Source of the DNA: Jonesia quinghaiensis DSM 15701
GTDB taxonomy: Bacteria > Actinomycetota > Actinomycetes > Actinomycetales > Cellulomonadaceae
DNA length: 64,000 nt
Reading direction: 5' to 3'
NCBI RefSeq assembly: GCF_000423205.1
Contig: NZ_KE383990.1
Span: 187,230-251,229 of the forward strand
The notes under the pieces were generated by a model. It was given only the letters and a program-made list of their open reading frames with translations. It ran no database searches and had not been told where the DNA came from. Every line of letters starts with the position of its first letter. Within the stretch, counting starts at the first letter, position 1. Below are positions 47,070 through 56,013 of the stretch, in pieces. Both the position numbers and the translations under genes were made by a program.

Positions 47070-47633
47070 TTAGTCGTTCACTCGTCCGAGGTATGAACCA
47101 TCGCGGGTGTCAACCTTGACCTTAGTCCCCTGTTCGAGGAACAGCGGTACTTGAATCTCGTAACCGGTTTCAATGGTTGCAGATTTGGTACCAGCGGAAG
47201 AACGGTCACCTTGTAGACCAGGTTCGGTGTACGTGATGACAGTGATGATCGATGCTGGAAGCTCGATGTATAGGACCGTTCCGTCATTGGTGGCAACTGT
47301 TGCTGTGCCATTTTCCAACAGGAAGTTTTTTGCGTCTCCCACGATGGAGGCGGGGATAGTCAACTGGTCGTAGGTGTTGAGATCCATGAATACGTAGTCT
47401 TCACCGTCTTGGTAAAGGTATTGCATGTCGGACTTGTCAACGATCGCCATTTCGATCTTCAACCCAGCGTTGAAGGTCTTGTCGACGAGTTTGCCTGAGG
47501 TGATGTTGCGGATCTTGGTGCGAACAAACGCACCACCCTTGCCAGGCTTGACGTGCTGGAACTCCTGCACAGCCCACAGCTGCCCGTCGAGTCGCAGAAC
47601 ACTGCCGTTCTTGATGTCATTGGTGGTAGCCAC
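47070..47633 (-). CDS. efp: Translation elongation factor P
   Basis: 187 residues from GTG 47633, giving the usual length and N-terminus ([40 protein letters not shown]). The loop lysine is in KPGKGGAF; no epmA/B-type modification gene is nearby. The C-terminal OB domain ends [12 protein letters not shown]. Rescues ribosomes stalled on polyproline. Thirty upstream in-frame codons are not part of it. Confidence 0.97.
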   Translation of the reverse strand: MATTNDIKNGSVLRLDGQLWAVQEFQHVKPGKGGAFVRTKIRNITSGKLVDKTFNAGLKIEMAIVDKSDMQYLYQDGEDYVFMDLNTYDQLTIPASIVGDAKNFLLENGTATVATNDGTVLYIELPASIITVITYTEPGLQGDRSSAGTKSATIETGYEIQVPLFLEQGTKVKVDTRDGSYLGRVND

Positions 47634-47785
47634 GTGTGATGAACTTCCTATCGATTGTGCAATGTACGTCCCTGCTGCCGCTGACCGCGCAAAGTCGCAG
47701 TTCGCCATTGTGTCGCGAGCCATGGGACCAAAGCGGCTCCACGCTGCGATGACGATAGGCGCGAGAGGGTGCGTTACATTATAGC

Positions 47786-48682
47786 GTGCCTCACGAAAAC
47801 ACTCTTAGCGACTCGTCCATCCCGTCACCCGCATCTTTTGGGCTTCTTCTCGACGTCGACGGACCTATTTCAAGTCCAGTCACTCGCACCCTTCGCGCAC
47901 CAGGATTGGCTGATTCCTTGGTGGCTTTGGCCAACAGTGGAGTTCCCATCGCCTTTAATACTGGCCGTTCTGATGATTTTTTGATTGACCGCGTACTGCC
48001 CCCTCTTGTTTCTGCTGGTTTGCGCCAAGACACTGCCGTGTGGGGCATTGGCGAAAAGGGGGGCACCTGGTTTCATCTTGCTCAGCAAGGGCAGGTGGAA
48101 ATTGACCCTGCGATCTCCTTACCTGACGCGATTCTTCACGACATCCGTCAGTTAGCGGAAGAAAGCTACGCTGACCTTGTCTTTTTCGACGAGACAAAAC
48201 GAACTATGGCCTCCCTCGAACAACGCATTTCCGTGAGCGCTGAGCACTACGCTCAGCGCCGTCACCGCCTAGATCTCGACATTGCTGCCATTGTGCGCGA
48301 CCACGGAGAACGGCTGACTTGGGAAGGCCGCAGCGACCTTAGTGACCCGCAACCGACTATCCGTATCGATCCTACGATCATTGCCACAGATATCGAGCAT
48401 GTTACCACCGGGAAAGACACCGGTGCAGCGCGTTTTCTCGCACTCTTACACAGCACAGGAACACCACTGCCTGGCCGTTGGTTCACAATGGGCGATTCTC
48501 GCACAGACTACGCCATGGCCACGTGGCTCCATCAGCAAGGACACCAGGTCAGTCACGTTGATGTTCGCCCATCAGATGGCATACTCTCCGTCCCCTACGA
48601 GGTACTCACTCATCCCACGCTAATCCATGATGACGCTGGTGCTTGGTTTATGGCACGGTGGGCTTCAGAGCAGATAGGTTGA
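47786..48682 (+). CDS. HAD-superfamily hydrolase-like protein
   Basis: 298 residues. Motif I is [14 protein letters not shown] (DxDG), motif [10 protein letters not shown], and motif [13 protein letters not shown] (GDSxxD). A cap-like insert of ~120 residues ([16 protein letters not shown] through [20 protein letters not shown]) resembles the Cof/trehalose-phosphatase type; a phosphatase on a small sugar or nucleotide is likely. GTG 47786 directly follows a TACATT -10-like hexamer (47775-47780), so the message may be leaderless, though no -35 is evident. Confidence 0.78.
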   Translation: MPHENTLSDSSIPSPASFGLLLDVDGPISSPVTRTLRAPGLADSLVALANSGVPIAFNTGRSDDFLIDRVLPPLVSAGLRQDTAVWGIGEKGGTWFHLAQQGQVEIDPAISLPDAILHDIRQLAEESYADLVFFDETKRTMASLEQRISVSAEHYAQRRHRLDLDIAAIVRDHGERLTWEGRSDLSDPQPTIRIDPTIIATDIEHVTTGKDTGAARFLALLHSTGTPLPGRWFTMGDSRTDYAMATWLHQQGHQVSHVDVRPSDGILSVPYEVLTHPTLIHDDAGAWFMARWASEQIG

Positions 48683-48691
48683 TTGTGCGTT

Positions 48692-49102
48692 CTACCACGC
48701 GACCTCGACAAACAGGGAACCAGCCCACCACACAAAAACGACCCAGAAAAGGGACGCCAGCGTTCCAATGATGAACTTCTCTGCGGTTTCGCTGGAGTCC
48801 TTGAAATCGGGGTATCGCGCTAGTCCTTTAATCGCAATGACTACGGCGATACCTGAGCTATACCCGGCGATGAGAAAGAGAAAAATCGCGGCACGCTCGA
48901 GGATGCCTATCCATAGGCCGCCACGTAGTTTCGGAGAAGCATCGGCGGGGTCTTCGGCATTCGGCTGACCATCTCTACCATCACCAGTAGCTGTCGCGTG
49001 GTTTTCAGAGCGGCGTTGGGCAAGCGCTAATATCCCGCGAACAACAAAGTTTCCCAGATACGTGGCAACAACGAAGAAAACCGCAATAAGAACATATTCC
49101 AT
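48692..49102 (-). CDS. Small three-helix membrane protein next to SatD-like gene
   Basis: 136 residues with hydrophobic segments at ~3-25 (YVLIAVFFVVATYLGNFVV), ~63-90 (GGLWIGILERAAIFLFLIAGYSSGIAVVIAIKG) and ~113-134 (IIGTLASLFWVVFVWWAGSLFVEV). A hydrophilic loop rich in Asp/Glu/Ala separates the first two. KGLARYPDFKDSSETAEKFIIGT is a conserved-looking loop. It begins seven bases after the SatD-like gene, so the two are probably one unit; in Firmicutes SatD-like genes pair with a DUF3307 membrane protein. Function unknown. Confidence 0.7.
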   Translation of the reverse strand: MEYVLIAVFFVVATYLGNFVVRGILALAQRRSENHATATGDGRDGQPNAEDPADASPKLRGGLWIGILERAAIFLFLIAGYSSGIAVVIAIKGLARYPDFKDSSETAEKFIIGTLASLFWVVFVWWAGSLFVEVAW

Positions 49103-49109
49103 GGCTTAA

Positions 49110-49736
49110 CTATGAAGCAAGCCTATGAGTTTCGTCGAGGAGGCGCACCGCCAAGGGAACTGCTCCCCGCTCTTCGTCCCAACGCGCTGCTTTAATGCGC
49201 GCTGACAAGGCTTGCTTTGTCACCCCCAACAAAGACGCCGCCTGCGCCTGGGTTGTTCCGTTCGCAGTTCCATCAGGGGACGCAACAAGGTCAACGGCTT
49301 CCCAGCCCTTTGCACTGCGTGACTCAAAAATCACGGCAAGTAGCCGAAGGAGTGCTTGCGGGGCATTCGCGTCGATTTCTCCGGCATTCACCGAGACCGG
49401 CACGATCCCCCTGTTTGTCTTAGCGTCTTCAACCGCGGCACGCGCATGCACGAAGGCGTGGCCATAACCATCAGCAGAACGTTGTGGTAGCGGATAATTG
49501 ACGGACCCGATTCCGATTCCCACATACCACCCACCACTGCGCATCGCGATGCGCAGTACAGCCAATACCGCGAGGGGATTTTCGAGAACGCCTTGCACCT
49601 CATCGCCCACTGAGCGTGAGAAACTCACGCGCGGTTCCCATAGCCCAGTCAGGCAGGTATCAAACTCTGCCAGAAGATGAGGGACCCTGTCCCCAACTTT
49701 GCGTGAATTTTCTTGATCAATCGTGACAACGAACAT
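49110..49736 (-). CDS. SatD-like protein with C-terminal helix-turn-helix
   Basis: 208 residues from ATG 49736. N-terminal part resembles SatD-family proteins (VTIDQENSRKVGDRVPHLL, FSRSVGDEVQGVLENPLAVLAVLRIAMRSGGWYVGIGIGSV). A C-terminal HTH lies at ~161-184 (TQAQAASLLGVTKQALSARIKAA). A -10 ends seven bases before the ATG, implying a leaderless transcript. The locus lies between efp and aroQ, where other actinobacteria often have pepQ. Biological role is unknown; DNA binding is inferred from the HTH, and repeated AGTCAAG elements upstream may be its targets. Confidence 0.65.
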   Translation of the reverse strand: MFVVTIDQENSRKVGDRVPHLLAEFDTCLTGLWEPRVSFSRSVGDEVQGVLENPLAVLAVLRIAMRSGGWYVGIGIGSVNYPLPQRSADGYGHAFVHARAAVEDAKTNRGIVPVSVNAGEIDANAPQALLRLLAVIFESRSAKGWEAVDLVASPDGTANGTTQAQAASLLGVTKQALSARIKAARWDEERGAVPLAVRLLDETHRLAS

Positions 49737-49742
49737 TTCTTC

Positions 49743-49770
49743 ATTATGGCACAAGGATTGACGAAGTCAA
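49743..49770 (-). promoter_or_regulatory. Leaderless promoter of the SatD-like gene
   Basis: On the minus strand TTGACT (complement of 49765-49770), 16-base spacer, CATAAT (complement of 49743-49748), then six bases to the ATG at 49736. This fits a sigma-A promoter whose start point coincides with the ATG. The -35 lies within one AAGTCAAG repeat. Confidence 0.65.
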
Positions 49771-49856
49771 GCTTGTGTCCTTGAGGGGCGGGTGTCAACC
49801 CAGCGACCTTGACTTTGCTTAATCAATTTTTTAGCCTTGACTCTTAAGAGTCAAGG
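49764..49856. repeat. Four AGTCAAG/CTTGACT elements around the aroQ stop
   Basis: AAGTCAAG at 49764-49771, CTTGACTT at 49808-49815 (inverted), CTTGACT at 49836-49842 and AGTCAAG at 49849-49855. The last two make a perfect 22-bp palindrome (49835-49856) whose centre holds the aroQ TAA stop. The spacing suggests two inverted pairs. After the palindrome the minus strand is A-rich, not T-rich, so it is not a classical terminator for aroQ; an operator for the adjacent HTH protein is more plausible. Confidence 0.7.
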
Positions 49857-50278
49857 ATGGCACTGATGGCTAGCCGGTACGAGTTAAACCCAAACCCGGC
49901 AATTGTTCCGGTAGCAACTGGCCCAACAACCGAGAGATGACGGAACTCTTCGCGAGCATAAGGATTCGAAATATGGACCTCGATCAGCCGTAACCCGCCC
50001 TTCGTCACCATCGCAGCGGCATCACGGATCGCATAGGAGTAATGCGTAAAAGCAGCCGGGTTGAGGACAACGTCAGCCTGGCGATCCACTGCTTCGTGAA
50101 GCCACCCGATCATCTCGGCCTCGTTGTCCGTCTGACGGACTTCAACGGTCGCGCGATCCGTCGCCCATCGCTGGCACGAGTTATCGAGGTCAACAAGCGT
50201 CAACGCACCATAAACGTCAGGCTCCCGTACCCCAAGACGACCAAGGTTTGGCCCATTAAGAACGAGAATGTGTGGCAC
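49844..50278 (-). CDS. aroQ: 3-dehydroquinate dehydratase, type II
   Basis: 144 residues from GTG 50278, preceded by TAGGAG; the frame is open further upstream into aroB. HILVLNGPNLGRLG, QTDNEAEMIGWLHEA, NPAAFTHYSYAIRDA (catalytic His) and EVHISNPYAREEFRH are the type II signatures. Makes 3-dehydroshikimate. Last gene of the aro cluster; its stop codon lies in a palindrome. Confidence 0.96.
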   Translation of the reverse strand: MPHILVLNGPNLGRLGVREPDVYGALTLVDLDNSCQRWATDRATVEVRQTDNEAEMIGWLHEAVDRQADVVLNPAAFTHYSYAIRDAAAMVTKGGLRLIEVHISNPYAREEFRHLSVVGPVATGTIAGFGFNSYRLAISAILDS

Positions 50279-50294
50279 AAAAGCTCCTACATTG

Positions 50295-51443
50295 CTAGAG
50301 GGCAACAGCCCGAGAAAGAGGACGATCAGCGCTGACTTCACCATAGGCTGCGCTCAACAGTGCTGGGTCCGGGCCTTCAAGACGCGCGGGACGCCCGACA
50401 TCTTCCAAAACAACAAACCGCAACAAGTCACCGCGGGTTTTTTTATCCCGGCGCATCGCGGTAACAAGTTTTTCCCATTGGTCACCGCGATAGGTTGTTG
50501 GCAGACCAACAGAGGTAAGTAGTGAACGGGTCCGGTCAACAACACTGTCATCCAGTTTCCCGGCGAGGCGGGCCAACTCCGCAGCAAACACCATCCCCAC
50601 AGACACAGCCGCACCGTGGCGCCACTGATACCTTTCAACATGCTCGATGGCGTGACCAAATGTGTGGCCGTAGTTGAGGATTTCTCTCAACGATGCCTCT
50701 TTGAGGTCTTCGGACACAACACGCGCTTTGACAGCAACGGACCGTTCCACCAGTTCCTGAACGACAGGCCAGAGTTCTTGGGCCTGTTCAGGCCAGTTCT
50801 TCAGTCCTTCTGCGTGCTCCTCGATAATGTCGAGAATAACGGGGTCAGCGATGAACCCTGTTTTGATGACTTCGGCAAGACCTGCAACAAAATCCCAGCG
50901 TGGCAGTGTTTCCAACGATGCAAGATCACACAGGACCCCTGCGGGTGAGTGGAAAGCTCCGACGAGGTTCTTCCCCTCGGCGGTGTTCACCCCTGTTTTT
51001 CCGCCAACTGCAGCATCAACCATAGCGAGCATCGTTGTTGGGATATGAACCACGTTGATGCCACGCAACCACGTTGCCGCGATGAAACCTGCGACGTCAG
51101 TTGTTGCTCCACCACCGAGTCCCACGATCACATCGGAGCGTGTGAAATCTGATTGCCCGAGAATTTGCCAAGCGAACGCAACAACTTGAATGGTTTTCGC
51201 TTCTTCAGCGTCCGGGATGACAGCAAGTAAGACCTCATACCCCTGTGCTACAAGATCCTCCCGCACGGCTTGCGCGGAAGTCTCCAGCGAACCGGGGTGC
51301 ACAATGAGGACTTTGCGCGCTGCAGCTCCAATCATGGACGGCAACTCCGCAAGGAGGTGGCGTCCAATCACAACATCGTAAGTGCGTTCCGCGGTAACCG
51401 TTACGCGTGATGGTTCTGGTGTGTGTTGCGGACTGTGCGTCAC
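50295..51443 (-). CDS. aroB: 3-dehydroquinate synthase
   Basis: 382 residues, GTGA start overlapping the aroK stop. RTYDVVIGRHLLAEL, VIVGLGGGATTDVAGFIAATWLRGINVVHIPTTMLAMVD, GGKTGVNTAEGKNLVGAFHSP (substrate loop) and NYGHTFGHAIE (zinc His) are all intact. Converts DAHP to 3-dehydroquinate, using NAD and zinc. Complete. Confidence 0.98.
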   Translation of the reverse strand: MTHSPQHTPEPSRVTVTAERTYDVVIGRHLLAELPSMIGAAARKVLIVHPGSLETSAQAVREDLVAQGYEVLLAVIPDAEEAKTIQVVAFAWQILGQSDFTRSDVIVGLGGGATTDVAGFIAATWLRGINVVHIPTTMLAMVDAAVGGKTGVNTAEGKNLVGAFHSPAGVLCDLASLETLPRWDFVAGLAEVIKTGFIADPVILDIIEEHAEGLKNWPEQAQELWPVVQELVERSVAVKARVVSEDLKEASLREILNYGHTFGHAIEHVERYQWRHGAAVSVGMVFAAELARLAGKLDDSVVDRTRSLLTSVGLPTTYRGDQWEKLVTAMRRDKKTRGDLLRFVVLEDVGRPARLEGPDPALLSAAYGEVSADRPLSRAVAL

Positions 51444-51976
51444 TGTTCTCTCGCTTTACCGGTGAGGTGATCAGAGATCTCTTGGGCGATCGCTTCGGGT
51501 GTTTTGTTGTCAGTAAGAACCTGCATAGTCGCGACACGTTCATACGTGGGGCGGCGCAAGTCCATGAGTTGTTTCCACCGTGACCGGGGGTTTCCTAGCA
51601 ACAGAGGGCGTGATTGGTTGAAACCAACTCGTGGAGCTGCCGCAGCAAGTGACACGTCAAGGAACACTAGCGTGCCACCCGCGCCCGTGTACTCAGCAAG
51701 GCGCGCTTGAGTGTGTGGATCCATGATGGCACCACCACCAAGGGCAAGAACGCCATCATGGTCGCGAAGCGCTTGGGTAACCGCAGCAACTTCAAGGGAC
51801 CGAAAGTGAGCTTCACCCTCGTCAACAAAAATCTCAGAGATAGGTTTACCTGCCGACTGCTCAATATCTGAGTCAGTGTCCCGGCACGGTAGGTTGAGGA
51901 GCTTACCCAGCGCACGCATCACCGTGCTTTTTCCAGCGCCTGGAGGGCCCGTCAACACGACACGAGGCGAAGTCAT
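51440..51976 (-). CDS. aroK: Shikimate kinase
   Basis: 178 residues from ATG 51976. P-loop TGPPGAGKSTVMRALG, shikimate-binding RDTDSDIEQSAGKPISEIF, ALGGGAIMDPHTQ and RPLLLGNPRSRWKQLMDLRRPTYE (lid). Seven bases downstream of aroC. Phosphorylates shikimate; the extended N-terminal open frame inside aroC is a shadow. Confidence 0.97.
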   Translation of the reverse strand: MTSPRVVLTGPPGAGKSTVMRALGKLLNLPCRDTDSDIEQSAGKPISEIFVDEGEAHFRSLEVAAVTQALRDHDGVLALGGGAIMDPHTQARLAEYTGAGGTLVFLDVSLAAAAPRVGFNQSRPLLLGNPRSRWKQLMDLRRPTYERVATMQVLTDNKTPEAIAQEISDHLTGKAREQ

Positions 51977-51983
51977 AGTGCTC

Positions 51984-53198
51984 TTAACGTTGAGTGGTCG
52001 GGATCGCGGCGAGGTACGCTTCGGCGTTGCGGCGGGTTTCAGCCACGCTGTCGCCGCCAAATTTTTCCAACGCGACCTGTGCGAGTGTGAGGGCAACCAT
52101 GGCTTCAGCGACAACAGCTGCCGGCGGTACGGCACACACATCAGAGCGTTGATGCTGGGCAGGTGCTACAGATCCGGTTGCTGTATCAATGGTGTCAAGA
52201 GCTTTAGGAACGGTGGAGATTGGTTTCATTGCTGCGCGAACCCGGATAACTTCACCGTTCGACATGCCACCTTCGATGCCACCAGCACGGTTGGTTCGCC
52301 GGCGAATACCACCGTCACCTGGTTCGATTTCATCGTGGGCTTGGGTTCCACGGCGTGTTGCGGTGAGGAACCCATCACCTACCTCAACGCCCTTAATTGC
52401 TTGGATTCCCATGAGCGCTGAAGCCAGGCGAGCATCGAGGCGCAAGTCGCCTTGAATGTAGGTTCCAATGCCGGAAGGAACACCGTATGCCAGTACCTCG
52501 ACGATGCCACCGAGGGTGTCCCCTGCTTTGTGGCAGTCATCAATTTCAGCGACCATTGCGGCGGAGGTTGCCGCATCAAAGCAACGCACCGGGTCATTGT
52601 CGAGGTGCGCTAAGTCATCGGGGTGTGGTTTTTCAGCATCCGCTGGAACGGCAACTGGGCCGATGGAAACAACGTGGGATACCAAGCGAATTCCGAACGC
52701 TTGCTCAAGGAACTTCGCGGCAACAGTACCAAGCGCTACCCGCGTTGCAGTTTCTCGAGCTGAAGCACGTTCAAGTACCGGCCGGGCATCGGTAAAGCCA
52801 TACTTACGCATCCCCACGAGGTCCGCGTGCCCCGGGCGGGGCCGCGTAATGGGGCGATTACGGGCGATCTCACGCTGGTCGCCAGTGCCGGCATCAACCA
52901 TAAGTCGTGACGGGTCGACCGGGTCAGCTGACATCACATCAACCCACTTGGGCCATTCGGTATTTTCGATTTCAATGGCCATTGGCCCGCCCTGGCTCAC
53001 ACCGTGGCGCAGACCTGCAAGGACACGGACGTTGTCCTGCTCAAATTTCATTCTGGCACCACGCCCGTACCCGAGGCGCCGGCGCGCTAGGGCATCTTGA
53101 ATATCTGCCGTGACAACCTCAACTCCGGCTGGGAGTCCTTCAATGATGCCAACGAGCGCTGGGCCGTGCGATTCACCTGATGTCAGCCAACGAAACAT
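51984..53198 (-). CDS. aroC: Chorismate synthase
   Basis: 404 residues, full length. [67 protein letters not shown] and an FMN-site [22 protein letters not shown] are signatures. Last common step of the shikimate pathway. First gene of the aroC-K-B-Q unit; 133 bp and a hairpin separate it from pilO. Confidence 0.98.
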   Translation of the reverse strand: MFRWLTSGESHGPALVGIIEGLPAGVEVVTADIQDALARRRLGYGRGARMKFEQDNVRVLAGLRHGVSQGGPMAIEIENTEWPKWVDVMSADPVDPSRLMVDAGTGDQREIARNRPITRPRPGHADLVGMRKYGFTDARPVLERASARETATRVALGTVAAKFLEQAFGIRLVSHVVSIGPVAVPADAEKPHPDDLAHLDNDPVRCFDAATSAAMVAEIDDCHKAGDTLGGIVEVLAYGVPSGIGTYIQGDLRLDARLASALMGIQAIKGVEVGDGFLTATRRGTQAHDEIEPGDGGIRRRTNRAGGIEGGMSNGEVIRVRAAMKPISTVPKALDTIDTATGSVAPAQHQRSDVCAVPPAAVVAEAMVALTLAQVALEKFGGDSVAETRRNAEAYLAAIPTTQR

Positions 53199-53253
53199 AG
53201 AGTCATTGTGTCACGCGAACCGCCTTACAGCCGGTCCTGACCGTGATACGGAC

Positions 53254-53297
53254 GACGTGAGGGCCGGTTCTTTGCGGAAAGAACCGGCCCTCACGTC
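53254..53297 (-). terminator. Terminator at the end of the pilus cluster
   Basis: Perfect 20-bp arms (53254-53273, 53278-53297) and a GCGG loop, between pilO and aroC. GC-rich, no strong T-tract. Separates the pilus locus from the aro locus. Confidence 0.88.
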
Positions 53298-53330
53298 AGG
53301 GTTTATCTAGGCTATCTGGACAAGGCGGCG

Positions 53331-54152
53331 TCACCGTGACGGTGCGAAAATGTTGTCCTTAGGAGCTGCTGGGAGAGTTCCTTGGATCTCGTCCGGAACT
53401 TCCTCATCTGTGATGATCCCGGTCTGGTCGTATTCCAAGACGTAAGCAAACACATTGAGGACATAGTTGATGTCACCAACGTCAGCTTTTGGTGCACCAT
53501 CGCTTTCTGGCGCCTCGGTCAATGCTGCAGCCGCCACAGATGGCACAAGGAGCACGCGATCAGATTCCTCCTGGAGGGTTTCAGAGAACTTCAGGATTTC
53601 AGCGTAGTCGCCTTGCACTGTGATGGTGAGTGGGATTTGGTAGAACCCCGGAATCTGCGTAGACAACGCCCCTGTGCGGGTAGGCTCAGCACCAGAAACA
53701 GTTTGTGGAACACCTGACGTCGATGCCGTTGAGCTCTCAACGGTTGTGGCCTCACCGGTTTCCGTTGCTGTGCTGGTGTCTTGCTTCAGTTCGGTGAATG
53801 GTGTGACCGGAACAATTCCACCAGCCGAAGAAATGGACATAAGGAACACATCGGAACGATCAACGGAACGTTCAATCTCATCCACGATCGATTGGTAATC
53901 GACCGTTGAAGGAATGCGCTTCTCAAGGGCCGCCAACTTGGCTCGGAATGTATCGATCTCCGCGAATTGCTGACGCAGCTTCGTCACACGAACGTTAAGC
54001 GTCTCATTAGACATCTCAACTTGTTCGGCTTCAGCGCGTACCGTCGCCGATTCGTCACGTACAGGTGACAACAGCAAGAACCAGGTCGCGACGAGAAGAA
54101 GAACCGCAACAACAACTGTTCCACCCAACCATGTTTTACGAGTCGAGGGCAT
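53331..54152 (-). CDS. pilO: Type IV pilus alignment protein PilO
   Basis: 273 residues. Short cytoplasmic N-terminus, one membrane helix (GGTVVVAVLLLVATWFLLL), a coiled coil (SATVRAEAEQVEMSNETLNVRVTKLRQQFAEIDTFRAKLAALEKRIP), then a PilO ferredoxin-like domain interrupted by a Thr/Ser-rich linker (TATETGEATTVESSTAST). QIPLTITVQGDYAEILKFSETLQE is typical of the family. Forms the inner-membrane alignment complex with PilM and PilN. Overlaps pilN by 17 bases. Confidence 0.88.
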   Translation of the reverse strand: MPSTRKTWLGGTVVVAVLLLVATWFLLLSPVRDESATVRAEAEQVEMSNETLNVRVTKLRQQFAEIDTFRAKLAALEKRIPSTVDYQSIVDEIERSVDRSDVFLMSISSAGGIVPVTPFTELKQDTSTATETGEATTVESSTASTSGVPQTVSGAEPTRTGALSTQIPGFYQIPLTITVQGDYAEILKFSETLQEESDRVLLVPSVAAAALTEAPESDGAPKADVGDINYVLNVFAYVLEYDQTGIITDEEVPDEIQGTLPAAPKDNIFAPSR

Positions 54153-54864
54153 CGTCTTCTACCTCTTTCGTTGCTTCAGGTTCAAACCGCAGTGAGTAAA
54201 TGTCTTCGAGTAACCGAACCGTGCCGGTGAACTCATAGGTGCTGTCACCGTCGGGTGACTGGAGGTAGCGGGCTTCAGCGAATCGTGCCGCGGTGAACCC
54301 TGGAATCGAGTTCAACTCGTTGATCCATGCGACGGTATCAGGCATCGTTTTGAGGTTCACCGAGAACGTCAGTTGGCCGATTCCTGGACCTTGAAGCTCA
54401 TCAATAGGTTGTGGCTCTGGGTCATTGGGGGTCGCTGCGGTAACAGAGAGTGTTTGGATAATTCCATCATCAGGAACGGTTGCTGCGATCGCACCAAGAT
54501 AATCACGCCACAAAATTTCGCGGTACATCCCATCCCGCAGTGCAGACTCAATTTTTGTAATCTGGTTGAGAATGCGAGGAACCTCCGCGTACTTGACTTC
54601 TTCTGCCTTGAGGCGTGTCGTTTCTTCTAGCGCCTGATCATAGCGGCGATCCGTTGCTATCTTCTCAACGTGGACCGCAGCAAAAGAAAGCACAAGGACC
54701 ACGAAAAGTCCTATGAATCCCGTTCCAATTCGCTTTTTCAGGGCGCCCAGTTCACGCTTCTTAACAAACTCTGCCGGGAGAAGGTTGACTTGCGGAAGCA
54801 TGACTTTATGAGCCGAAACTCCGTTGTCTACGCTTGCCGTTGACTTTTTCTTTTTCGATGTCAT
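54136..54864 (-). CDS. pilN: Type IV pilus alignment protein PilN
   Basis: 242 residues. The N-terminal motif MLPQVNLLPAEF binds PilM in known systems; a membrane helix follows (GTGFIGLFVVLVLSFAAVHV), then a coiled coil (RRYDQALEETTRLKAEEVKYAEVPRILNQI) and a PilN domain (AATVPDDGIIQTLSV, LTFSVNLKTMPDTVAWINELNSIPGF). The N-terminus is Lys-rich. Overlaps pilM by four bases, so production is coupled. Confidence 0.92.
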   Translation of the reverse strand: MTSKKKKSTASVDNGVSAHKVMLPQVNLLPAEFVKKRELGALKKRIGTGFIGLFVVLVLSFAAVHVEKIATDRRYDQALEETTRLKAEEVKYAEVPRILNQITKIESALRDGMYREILWRDYLGAIAATVPDDGIIQTLSVTAATPNDPEPQPIDELQGPGIGQLTFSVNLKTMPDTVAWINELNSIPGFTAARFAEARYLQSPDGDSTYEFTGTVRLLEDIYSLRFEPEATKEVEDDALDS

Positions 54865-55922
54865 TTTGCGTCCCCATAAGCTAAGCCGAGAGCAACAGTC
54901 GCCACCTGTTCACTGCCCCGAATTGGTCCAAGGTCCACCCCTTTTTTCACCGTTACTCCCTCAAAAGGATTTCCCATTTGCACGGGGAGGCGAACAACTG
55001 ACGAAAGAAATTGACCAAAACCGTTCAACAATGCCCCTCCTCCGGTGAGAACTACGACATCGATAGGTGCACCGAGGTTCTTCATTCCGTAGTAGCTGAA
55101 AGTTGAGCGGACGGACTCGATCAGTTGCGACGTCACATTCATCACAACATCCGCAAGTGGTTGCCGTTCAGGGCTTGTTGGATACCCCACACCCAGTTCG
55201 CGTTTCATACGCTCTGCATCCTCAGGTGTTGACGACATCGCATGCGAAAGTGCATCAGTACATTCCTGGCTTCCATGCGGCAGAACACGCACAAACCGTG
55301 GTAATCCACGTTCTGAAATAACAACATTGGTGATCCGGGCACCGACATCAACAAACGCAACAGTAAATTTTTTTAGCTCACCCTGTATCTGTGCTCGTTG
55401 AATAGCAAGCGGGTTGAGGTCAACCATGAGAGGGCGCACACCGCCAGCCTCAGCAGCACGGACATTTGCCGAGACCATGTCACGAATAGCGGCAACGAGA
55501 AGACCGGACATGCGTCGGCCCTCGTCAGAGTCAAACTCCCCTGTGGGAACGAAATCGAACACTGCATCACCTGATGCAACAGGAAGGAGATCCTGCGCTT
55601 GATACGCCAGAGACTTTTTCAACACGCTCATGGGTTGCCATGCAAGGTCAGCTTCACGAACGATAACGTGTTGGTTTCCAACACCGATGACAACTTCGTG
55701 CGCGGAGAACTTTCCCTGCTGCCATAGCGCCTTGACTGCGGATGCAACTTTGTCCGGTTCAACAACCACGCCGTCCTGCAAAACACCGGCTGGTAGTGGT
55801 AGTTGCGCAAACGCGGTCAATGTTGGAGATTTTGATCCTGGACCTCCAGAACCGAATTCCAGTTGAGCGGCACGGACAGCGGTTGAGCCAATATCCAAGC
55901 CTATAGTCGATGTTCGAGCCAC
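54861..55922 (-). CDS. pilM: Type IV pilus assembly ATPase-like protein PilM
   Basis: 353 residues with the actin/FtsA fold: TIGLDIGSTAVRAAQLEFG (phosphate 1), FVDVGARITNVVISERG (phosphate 2), VVLTGGGALLNGFGQFLS (adenosine) . Also KKSLAYQAQDLLPVASGDAVFDFVPTGE, typical of PilM. Cytoplasmic partner of PilN. 91 bp after pilD. Confidence 0.95.
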   Translation of the reverse strand: MARTSTIGLDIGSTAVRAAQLEFGSGGPGSKSPTLTAFAQLPLPAGVLQDGVVVEPDKVASAVKALWQQGKFSAHEVVIGVGNQHVIVREADLAWQPMSVLKKSLAYQAQDLLPVASGDAVFDFVPTGEFDSDEGRRMSGLLVAAIRDMVSANVRAAEAGGVRPLMVDLNPLAIQRAQIQGELKKFTVAFVDVGARITNVVISERGLPRFVRVLPHGSQECTDALSHAMSSTPEDAERMKRELGVGYPTSPERQPLADVVMNVTSQLIESVRSTFSYYGMKNLGAPIDVVVLTGGGALLNGFGQFLSSVVRLPVQMGNPFEGVTVKKGVDLGPIRGSEQVATVALGLAYGDAK

Positions 55923-56013
55923 CGATCTTCCTCTCAGTCACATGCACGAGTGATTTCATTCGTCTATCGGCATGAACTGCGAGCAACTTGACGCTCTGTG
56001 ATCTGTCGGTTGG

